A stretch of DNA of 64,000 nucleotides from Desmodesmus armatus (Eukaryota > Chlorophyta > Chlorophyceae > Sphaeropleales > Scenedesmaceae). Shown piece by piece: positions 55,634 through 64,000 of this stretch. Each line of letters opens with the position of its first letter. The stretch's first letter is position 1. The stretch is from positions 1 to 64,000 of the forward strand of contig VIIQ02000074.1 in the NCBI GenBank assembly GCA_007449985.2. The letters are read 5' to 3'. Under the pieces are notes generated by a model that was given only the letters and a program-made list of their open reading frames with translations, had not been told where the DNA came from and did no database searches. Both the position numbers and the translations under genes were made by a program.

Positions 55634-57837
55634 ATGGGCAGGGTTTCGACCACACCAGGCTCGCAGATGTTCTCACCCCACGAAGCTCCGCTTCAACAGC
55701 AAAGGTAAGCGTGCCCTTACAGCAGCAAGCTAGGCCACAGCAGACAAAGAAACGCTCAAAACACTTGCAAGCAGTGCTGTTGCTGATGCTATGCTCAATG
55801 TCTGGGTGTGCTGACATCATCATCTGCGTGTCATCTGCGTGCTGCAACTATTGTTGAATGTCCTGCATGATGCAAAGCGTGTCAGCTTCTTGGCTGTGTT
55901 GGGTTTCATCTACACCGCTTGTGCGGTGCTGGTCAGGGGCTCACAGGTTCACCAGACTCTGCGTTACCACGATGGCAGTGTGCAACACCGGAGCCACTGC
56001 CATATACAAAGCCGATTGCTTGTTTTTGACTCTGCTACTCCACAGGGTGATCAGGCCGCATGACTCCTTGCTGCTGGAGCTGGAGCCAAACTGCCTGGTG
56101 TTTGTGCTGGAGCGTTGTGCAGAAAGTGATGTACGCAGCTTCTTGAATGCAGCTCAGGCGCACAGCAAACTGCACAAAGCAGCCGCACTGGCCCAGCCTC
56201 GCAGCATCACAGCAAAATTGAACCTGCAGCACCCAGTCGACAGCATGCTGCTGTTTTGGGGCTGCCATGCTGAGCATTTGGACAGCTTATCATTGGTGAC
56301 AGCGGCGGCAGACAACCAGTATGACATGCGTCACCAGTTCAGCACCACGGCGCCCAGACTCCGGCACTCGCCACCCAGCCAAAAGCTCAGCAGCTTGGAG
56401 CTGAAGGGCTTCCGTTTGCAGCTGCAGCCACGCAACATCTTCTCAAAGGTGCCGGCATGGGGCTGCTTCACGACCCTCACGCAGCTGCAGCTCGTGTCCT
56501 GCAGATTGGACGACCATATGCCAGATGAGGCGCTAGCAGCAGCCCTGTCGCTGCTGCCTGCTGGCCTGGAGTGCCTGACCCTCAGGCTGATCAAATCTGG
56601 GCCACAGCGTGTGCAGTTCCCTACCGCAGAGTTGCAGCGGCTGCAGCAGCTCACTTGCCTTGAGCTTGGTAACATGCGGCTCCGGCTGGATGGTCCTGAT
56701 GACGCCACCCTGGCCCTGCTGCCCCTTCCTGGCGGCTTGCACGCGCTGCATGCAGCATCAGCGTCAGGTGCCCTGGCCAGCAAAACCCACCTGCAGCGGC
56801 TTGATCTGACCGACTGCTCCATCATTTGTGGACATAGCTATGCAGCCGGGGAGGTGCAGCTGCTGTCAAACCTGCTGTACCTGCAGCAGCTGACACACCT
56901 GAGTTTGAAGTACAGCTTGCAGCACTTGAGTCAACGTTTTGAGGGGGCCGAGCAGCTTGCAGTAGCATATTCAGCCCTGACAGCTAGCAGCAAGCTGCAG
57001 CACCTCAGCATAGCACGCAACACACTGCCAGCAGATGTGTGGCAGCATCTGTTCCCTGCAGGCAGCCGGCTGCTGCACCTTCGCAGCTTGGACATCTCGG
57101 ATGTCAAGCTTTTGCAGCTGCTCCTGATGGCAGCTGCTTGCTCAGCTGTTGTCCTGGCTTGCAGGTTCTGGACATGCGGATGCTGAAGTGCAGTGCAGAG
57201 CTGCTGGCCCCCCTGCAGGGGCTGAGCGGGCTGCACACCTTGTGCTTGGGTGTCAAGGGTTCTTGGACAGCTGCGTGTCTGCAGGCTTTGTGTCAGCTGA
57301 CAGGGCTGAGGGGGTTGCACCTGTATTTCCTGGATATGGCAGAGGGGTTGGTGCCCCAGCTGACACAGCTGAAGCAGCTGAGCGAGCTGACGGAGCTGAA
57401 GATCTGTTGCCCTGATGGTGGCCTGAGCAGCACAACCACTGCTGAACTAGTAAGTCTCCTGACTGGCTGTGTCCTTGCTGCCTGTCATGTCTGTGACAGG
57501 ACAATGATGAGGTGACAGCGTCATGACTGTAGTTGCTGCTTCCCGGAAGGTCGGCACACCCTAGTCATCATCCACTATGGCAGCAGCGGCCTGCGCTGGG
57601 GTGTTTTTCCTGCCATTCGGCGCGCCTGTTGGTTGGATGCGGGTGCATGCAGGGCCCATTCCACAAACACCTGTCGAGTCACTGAAGTTGGTTCCCCCAA
57701 GTTGTTTCACGTTGTTGCTTGTCGCTGCTTGACAGGGTCCTGGTGCTGAGCCTGTGTGGCGCCAGCTGCTGCAGCATATAAGCGACCATGGTAGCACACA
57801 GGTGGCACAGCAGGCGGCTACAGCGCTGGCGGGATGA
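55634..57837 (+). CDS. F-box/LRR protein
   Basis: Exons 55634-55704, 56046-57102, 57165-57449 and 57736-57837 join in phase to 504 residues. The start is the ATG at 55634 (MGRVSTTPGSQMFSPHE), whose exon ends in a GTAAGC donor. An F-box-like segment follows (LLLELEPNCLVFVLERCAES, about residues 30-80), then leucine-rich repeats (LSSLELKGFRL, LTCLELGNMRL, LQRLDLTDCSI, LHTLCLGVKG) to the end. F-box/LRR proteins are substrate receptors of SCF ubiquitin ligases; the target is unknown. At 57103-57164 a 62-bp GT-AG intron restores the frame, but LRR spacing would also be kept if this were exon with one missing base. The GTAAGT donor at 57450 and the exon reading PGAEPVWRQLLQHISDHGS favour the stop at 57837. 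Confidence 0.75.
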
Positions 57838-59803
57838 TGGTGAGTCAACATCCACAGTGGGGCAGGCAGGCACTTCAAGTTGCGGCAAGTGGCGGCCAGG
57901 CTAGGGTGGGGAGCGAGGATGGCGGTCCTGCATGGCAGTGGCGGCTGACGATACCGTAACAGTGTTAGCATGTCGTGTCCCACCAAAGCGATTGACACGC
58001 TTCCTTGTGCTCTGCCCTGCAGTGGTGTGTGGCGACATGCCGCTGGCTTGTACTGCACGCAGTGCTTCATGCCAGCAGCACTGGCCGCCATGCCGCATGG
58101 GAGTGAGGAGGCCAACAGCACAGCAGCAACAGACTGTGGTGTGGTGCGGTGCTGGCCCAGCAACTACTGAGGAACAGGAACATGCAGTGCATCCTATCAG
58201 CTGCTGCAGCAACTGCGACTGCTGCAGCGACTCGAAGAAAGGCTGCAGCAGGAGCTTGAGGGTCTACATGAGCTAGTAGCTGACACGTTGGGGCAGCAGC
58301 TGTGTTGGTTTGGCAGTGCGTATGTTGTGTGTTCAGGCTGAACGTGAGCGACTCTCCTGCAGAATCGCCACCGCCTCCTGCGTCGTGCCTACTGGCACAC
58401 TAGTGTCACACTAGTGTCCGGAGTTACTGATGGTTTTGCACTTGATGTTGTCTGTCTCAGGGTTTTTGTTGTTACCACCACAGGTGCAGACTTGACCCCT
58501 CCCAGCTGGGCTGTGTCTTGCTTTTAGGTGCTGTGCTTTGCTTTTGGTCTGACATGACACGTTTGTAGGTGCTGGCTGGACGTAGGTGCCCAACTTATGT
58601 TAGCGGCAGGTTCAGTAGAACCTCTTCGTGCGTGCTTTGTTCACTTTTCATTTGTGCTGGTGTGCTGTGCGTATGTTCAGGCCAAGGTCCCTTATCGGCT
58701 GTGCCGTTCGCTTGATACTGTGTGGACCTTGGTGCCCTGGCTGCGCCTTGTTTCAGTGTGGTTTGATCTTCCTGTCCTGTGATGTTTGCTTGCTTGTGTC
58801 TGGACGGGCATGCACCATGCGCTACATTCCCATCCTCTTCTCTGCTTGTTCCAGGGTTGAGCGTGGTTCCCCTGATGTCTGCCTATCTAGCGTGTTCACA
58901 GGGATGTCGCCTTTCCCAGTTCTCAACTTGTCTGAGGGTCACAAGGATTCCCCTCGCAGTCGTGGGTTCTGGTTTGTCCTGTTCTGTTCTTTTCTGCTCG
59001 GTTCTGTGCTGTCTGGGCTTTCGAGCACACTGGTGCACTTTTCTGTGGTGATTCCTTTTCTCCCCTTCCGTGGTTTTCTGCATTTGACCTGTGTTGGCTT
59101 GTGCTCGTCTGCATTGCCCACTTTGTGTGGTGTACCGTGTTCTGGGAACCCATGTGGCCTTTGCAGATGCTTGTGGGGTTTGGTCGGCAGGGTGGGTACG
59201 CGGTGTGTGTGGCTGGTGGGGTTGTTTGTGTGGGGTTCTTCCTTCCTTCCTTTTTTGTCCGCAGTGGTGCAGTCAGGTGGATTCGAGGCGGGTACTGTCC
59301 TTCCGCTCTTCCCGCTCTGGGGGGGGGGGGGGGTAGGAGGCGTAGCCACGCAGTTGTCGAGCAGGCTGAGCGTTGGTCCAGTACTTGGGGATTGACGTGT
59401 GTAGAGATGTGTGAGACTGCAGTGAGAATGTAGTGGTCAGCCTGTGTGGTGAATGGACACTGTATTGTGTCAGGGTGTCACGTGAGTGATGACAGGGACA
59501 CTATACAGTATCGGAGTGTCATGAAAAGTGGAAGAAAGAAATAGTAGCAGTTAGACAGCCTGCATGACGCGTGTGTCAGTGTGTTGGTTACAGTGGATGT
59601 CGATGAGGTCATCACAGCAAGGATACTCGGTTCCTGTGACTACAGCACTCACTGAGACATGTGACGTGTGGTGTTTTGCAAGTGAAGCAATGGCAAGGAA
59701 ATATATGGTAACAATTCAGACCGCTACACTAGCTAGCTACATGCTGCGGCCCGTGCCTCTTGTGACGGGCGTTGTTGGCTGCCGGGAAGCACCACCTGCA
59801 CAC

Positions 59804-60151
59804 ATGGCATGGCTTGTTGTGCTGCACACATGGGCGCTGCTCTCCCTCTCTCCCTTGATTGTAAACGCACAGCAGTCAGGCTCTGCAGCTGCCAGCCAAG
59901 GCTTGGCTTTCAGGTGCCACAGCCCTGGACCAGTGATATTTTGGGGATGGCTGGTTTCAGATGCAGCTGTTCATGCTGGGGTCTCATGGGACTACGCAAT
60001 GCCAGTGCCTGCAGGCTGTGACATGTTTGTCAAGGAGGGTTTTGCCAAAAGGTGGTGCGCACAAGAATGCGCAATGCAGGCAGATCCTGGATGCATGTCC
60101 ATGCTGCTGTGGCTGATATGTGCAACGTTGACACGTTTGTGGATTGTGTGA
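59804..60151 (+). CDS. Possible small secreted Cys-rich protein
   Basis: The ATG at 59804 opens 115 codons. A convincing signal peptide (MAWLVVLHTWALLSLSPLIV, then NAQQ) is followed by a Cys-containing segment (FRCHSPGP, AGCDMFVKEGFAKRWC, ECAMQADPGC) that resembles a degenerate PAN/apple-type module. The frame is open upstream too, and the hydrophobic end (MSMLLWLICATLTRLWIV) may be intronic read-through. Neighbouring 57900-59560 and 60160-60780 hold no supported genes; 58600-59400 is a T- and G-rich patch with low-complexity frames on both strands. Confidence 0.35.
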   Translation: MAWLVVLHTWALLSLSPLIVNAQQSGSAAASQGLAFRCHSPGPVIFWGWLVSDAAVHAGVSWDYAMPVPAGCDMFVKEGFAKRWCAQECAMQADPGCMSMLLWLICATLTRLWIV

Positions 60152-60779
60152 ACCTTCAGGAGACTGCTAAATGAAGGCACGCACTTGCATACATGCATGA
60201 CCATGTGCAGCTCAGCACACCTATGCGGGTTGCGCATGTTGCGAGATTCAGTGTGCGATAGCCCTGTAGCATATGTTGTGCTGCACTGCACTGCACTGCA
60301 TGCTTGGCAGATGTGGATGCACCTCATCACTGATGCATTTTGGCCTGTGGAAATCAGGTTGTTTTGACTTGGCCTTTGTGAGGCCCTCTTGGGTATTCAA
60401 GTGTGGTTTGTCTGCGGCCCTGGTTGCTATTGTTTCGTGTGCGCCGCGCAGCTTTAACCAGCAACCACCAGAGCCCTGACTGCTGGCTGTTTCAGCAAAG
60501 CACACAGCAGAGGTAAACTTACACAACACAAAAAGATAACATGGCAGCTATCAAGGCTGTTCAACCGTCAAAAGGCGCCTACACAGCATTCAAGGCCCAA
60601 AGAAGCAATCTGCACCTGGCGATACTGCTGCTGTTGCTACACACCGCCTGCAAGCTGCAACGAGCACACAAAACAGTTTGAACGGGCCTTTGGTCAGCAA
60701 TTGCTGCTGATGTTGATATACACCGCAAGGCGCAACCAGTCTTGCACCCTCCTCTCTCCAGCTTCACACCACCCAGCTT

Positions 60780-61355
60780 GCCCGGGCATGAACAGGACCC
60801 TCGGCTGGCAGCAAGTTAGGCCAAACTGGCCAACACAGCCAGCCAAATAATGCGGAGAGTGACAGCCACACAGTCTCAAGGTGCCGCTGACCCTGTAAAG
60901 CGCACAATGCAGTGTCCACAGCATCAAGTCCCCAGCCTTCAAATCAAGTTGACCAGCCACTGAGGGTGCTGTGTACACACACAACATACCCATACCAGGA
61001 TCAGACGGCGAGCCCCACTGCAGTGTCCGCAGCAACCAACCTAAGCTGGCAGCCCGCCAGCCAAGTTTGCCAGCACTGCGGCAGTGAGAGAATGCCCAGG
61101 GTTTCTGCAAGGTTAAGACCCGGGGTGCCATCCCAGACAGCACCAGCTCCCCAAAAAACCCCGAAAAGCCAACACGCCCTGAAGGGGTGCTTCACAGATG
61201 TGTGTCCCCACACCAAAAAAGCCACTGTGACACGCACTTAGTCCTCACTGCAGTGTCCACAGCACCTTAGGCTGTCAGCATGCCAGCCAAGTTTGCCAGC
61301 ACCGCGAAGAGAGGATGCCGAGTGTGACTGCCAGGTATAAATAGCCCCACAATGC
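60780..61355 (-). repeat. Three degraded tandem copies of a last exon
   Basis: The end of the intact last exon (plus strand GCCAGCCAAGTTTGCCAGCA at about 61488) recurs at about 61288 and 61060, with a weak echo near 60820. The spacing is about 200-225 bp. Each copy is preceded by a CTGCAGTGTCC(A/G)CA block and an ACAGCA(C/T)CA block. Decay increases with distance from the gene. Confidence 0.85.
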
Positions 61356-61428
61356 CACCACCACCCAGACAGCACCAAGTCGCCCAACCCTCAAAACAGA
61401 CCAACCAGCCGCAAGGGGGGGGGGTGCT

Positions 61429-61433
61429 TTACA
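61429..61433 (-). terminator. Candidate poly(A) signal TGTAA
   Basis: TTACA on the plus strand, 37 nt past the stop codon of the Q-rich gene. The corresponding positions in the downstream copies have lost the motif. Confidence 0.45.
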
Positions 61434-61469
61434 CACAAAACAAGCTTCTCCTGCAGTGTCCGCAACACC

Positions 61470-62863
61470 TTAGGCTGGCAACCTGCCAGCCAAGTTTGCC
61501 AGCACAGCAAAAAAGAGGACGCCGAGTGTGACTGCCAGGTAGAGTCCCACAATGCTGACAATCTCGTCATCCTGCCTGTTGGCTACACGCTCCAGCCGGC
61601 TCTGACGCATGCTGTTCATGTAGGCAGCGATCTGCAGCAGCAGCAGCAGCCGCAAAAATTTGTTGAGGATGGAGACAGATGCAGCACCCAGCAGCAGCAC
61701 TGCATGCATTACTGGGAGTCATGCATGATTGGGGATGCAAGTAAGGTTGTAATATCAGCACAACAGCAGCAGGGTCAGAACACACACAGCGCCTGTTGAC
61801 ATACAAAGCCCCACTCACTGCGGCAGCAACAGCACGAAAGCATGGCTACCACTTGGTCCTCCCCAGCCAACTGCGCTGCTCCAAACACTGATTTGGGCAT
61901 GGTCTGTGCTGCAGGGTGAGAACACTGCTACAGTCAAAAACATACCAAGAAAGCAGGGAGCATGATTACTGACTTGATTTGATTGAACGGTATGACGAAT
62001 ATCGCACCTGTCTGTCATCCATCCTGTCAAAGTCCACCTCGTCTGAGTCACCCCTGCGCGGTGGCTGCTGCTGCTGCTGCTGCTGCTGCTGCCTGCCCTT
62101 GCTGCCCACCAGGTCAACACCCAGAGCCTCCAGCTGATCCCTGGGGCAATAAACACAGGGGCGGAGAGGGGCGAGGTAACAGTGGGTATGGTAAGGCATG
62201 AAGGAACGTGACAGCGGCAACACCTCAAGCATGCCATAGGAAATGCGTACCCTAACCACTCCCAGCTCCCAGACAGCAAGAGCTGAGTTGGGTTGGTGAG
62301 AGGGCCGGGGAGGCGGGGAGGGGGAGGGGGAGGGGGAGGGGAAGGCGGCAAGAGGGGGGGGGGAGGGGGCAGCCACAGCACCTGTTACCCATTGCATGCC
62401 AGTCCTGTACTTGCGTGCTGCGTGCTATTGCAGAACATAGGCCTGATGAGCCTCAATGAAGTAACCCAAACCAACCAGTGGTCTGGAATATTTTCAACAA
62501 CACACACCTTCACAGTGCGCCTGCTGCCTGGGTCGCTGATACTTTCTCCCTCTGTGCTGTACATGCTCAGTGCTGCAGAGTGTCGATACACATCACTGTC
62601 ACTGCGCTGCCCATCAGGACCGGAAAAGGCCAGCCGGGGTGCTGCTAGGCGCATTTTACCTCTGTTGCAATGGCACATACCTGTACTCTTCATCCTCGTC
62701 ACTCAAGCCATCACCACCAAACGGCCACCAAGCCTTCCTGCGCTTCTGCTGCTGCTGCTGCCACCTGCCGCCCTGTCCAGCTTCCTGCGTGTCTGTAAAG
62801 CCTGGCTGGTAGTACCCCCCTGGGGGTGGGGGAGGGGGCGGGGGAGGGAACCCCCCTGCTTGC

Positions 62864-62900
<37 letters not shown>

Positions 62901-63275
62901 CTGGGCCACCTCTGAAGGCAGTGCCTCCCTGCCCTGGCCCCCACTGCTGCTGCTGCTGCTGCTGCTGCTGCCGAGGCTGTTGCTGCTGCGGCTGCTGCAT
63001 GAATGGGGGCCAGGAGTTGGTGGGGGGTGGGGGTGGAGGGGGTGGGGCACCCCACCCATCCTCGTCACCCCTCCACTGCTGCTGCTGCTGCTGCTGTGTG
63101 GAGCTGTTGCTGCTGCTGCTGCTGATGCTGCTGTTACCAAAGGACGGCCAGCGCCACTTTGGGTTGACAGTTGCATCCATGATCATATCCCGCAGAGCCG
63201 CCTGCTGCTGCGGCGACAGCTGCTCCCGCTGCTTCTGCTTCTGCTGCTGCTGAGGCTGGCGGGGTGGCCTCACGG

Positions 63276-63316
<41 letters not shown>

Positions 63317-63707
63317 GGTTGCTGAGCTACTCCGCTGTCCATCCAGCGCCATTTCGGGCTGGTCCTGAGCAACTCAGGATCATCCTGTGGCTGTTGGGGA
63401 GGGGTGCTGGGGTTGTTTGTGTGTACAGTTTGTGGTGGTGGGGGTGTAGGTGCCTGTTGCTGAGGGTTTATTGGCTGCTTCTGCTGCTGTTCGCTCTTAT
63501 TGCTGCTGAAGGGCCAGACACGGCACCTGACTGCTGACCTGGCTGCGTGTGGTTTGCCTGCATCAAACAGCAGAGTGTCACTTGCAACAGGTGCCCATTG
63601 GCTATGCCATGTGCTGATAATCCAGGTACTTCTACCACAACCTTACCATGGCGCACCACAGAGCCTTGATGCACCCTGTGGCTAGGGGACTCTTGAAACA
63701 CCAACAT
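61470..63707 (-). CDS. Gln/Pro-rich, probably plastid-targeted membrane protein
   Basis: Minus-strand exons 63647-63707, 62681-63557 and 62008-62140 join in phase, and the last exon is 61470-61631. The start is the ATG at 63707. The N-terminus (HGKPHAARSAVRCRVWPFSS) is Ala/Arg/Ser-rich with a cleavage-like VRC, as in chloroplast transit peptides. The body is poly-Gln, poly-Pro and poly-Ser with recurring Trp motifs (RVWPFSS, SPKWRWMD, NPKWRWPSFG, AWWPFGGDG), then an acidic DEDEEYR. The C-terminus is one hydrophobic helix (IVGLYLAVTLGVLFFAVLAN). A probable exon 4 at 61819-61903 (TMPKSVFGAAQLAGEDQVVA) is one base out of phase with the last exon, so that junction is unresolved. Function unknown. 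Confidence 0.65.
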
Positions 63708-63709
63708 CA

Positions 63710-64000
63710 AGAGCCAGCAGTAGCACAGGCTAGAAAGTGTGACAAGTCTCTCGCAGATCGGACATCAGGAAAAACCTAGACGTGCTCGCATGTATACGTT
63801 CTTGAGGGCTCTATTCACGATCATCCGTCAGATATTGGTTATTACCAATCCTGCCGTGCAACTGTAACTCGCTCAAGGTCCGCATCCGCTCACGTGCTCA
63901 CTTCCGTTTTCCTGAAGGCACCTAAATGCAATAACTCAAAGTGAATCTGGGCTTCAACGTTGCATTGCAACATCCTCTGCACTCGGCGCGGCACTAATCC
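63710..64000. other. Upstream flank without recognised feature
   Basis: About 290 bp ahead of the Q-rich gene's start. It is more A/T-rich than the rest and has no open frame of note; presumably promoter and 5' untranslated sequence, but no defined element was identified. Confidence 0.3.

Noticed and set aside
58628..59395. 255-codon plus-strand frame and its antisense Pro/Thr/Lys-rich frame
   Set aside because: Both strands are open in a T- and G-rich low-complexity patch; no domain, splice signals or plausible start.

Overview
The window looks like nuclear DNA of a chlorophyte green alga, most likely a chlorophycean (Chlamydomonadales-like). This is an inference, not an identification. The grounds are intron-dense genes with GT-AG and some GC-AG introns, pervasive CAG/CTG and poly-G/poly-C tracts, UGUAA-type poly(A) signals behind two gene models, an AP2-domain regulator, an F-box/LRR gene, and a CCAR1 homologue of the plant RSA1 type with a C-terminal EF-hand-like region. 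No operons or bacterial genes are visible.

Layout: 1-11 kb is almost pure satellite: 34-, 115-, 36-, 60- and 73-bp arrays separated by duplicated unique segments. 11.3-17.2 kb (minus strand) holds a coiled-coil gene of at least ten exons (11333-16269) and a small three-exon membrane protein gene (16517-17248). 17.8-25.9 kb is gene-poor, with diverged ~1.4-kb duplications bearing exon-like minus-strand fragments. 26.3-29.5 kb (minus) is an AP2-domain gene. 31.4-42.7 kb (plus) is a complete 19-exon CCAR1/RSA1 homologue, reconstructed here with every intron phase matching (1504 aa). 44.4-50.2 kb (plus) is a large Pmp-type beta-helix/cysteine-rich/multi-pass membrane protein gene. 50.2-55.6 kb holds a non-LTR retrotransposon remnant, an OPR-like exon and a 282-bp array. 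55.6-57.8 kb (plus) is an F-box/LRR gene. 61.4-63.7 kb (minus) is a Q/P-rich, probably plastid-targeted, membrane protein gene.

The most unusual theme is local duplication of exon edges together with their splice sites. In at least five introns of the CCAR1 gene a degraded second (once a third) copy of the upstream exon's 3' end plus 5' splice site lies about 110-190 bp downstream, and one intron also carries a degraded copy of the next exon's start. The same kind of event recurs elsewhere: a 282-bp array at 52.6-53.2 kb repeats a 3' splice site with its exon start, and four ~200-225-bp copies of the last exon of the Q-rich gene trail into its 3' flank. I know of no named system for this; it could be a mutational mode of intron growth or a source of decoy or alternative splice sites.

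The genes share no visible pathway. Two or three are probably nuclear regulators (AP2, CCAR1, F-box/LRR); the others are membrane, surface or plastid proteins.
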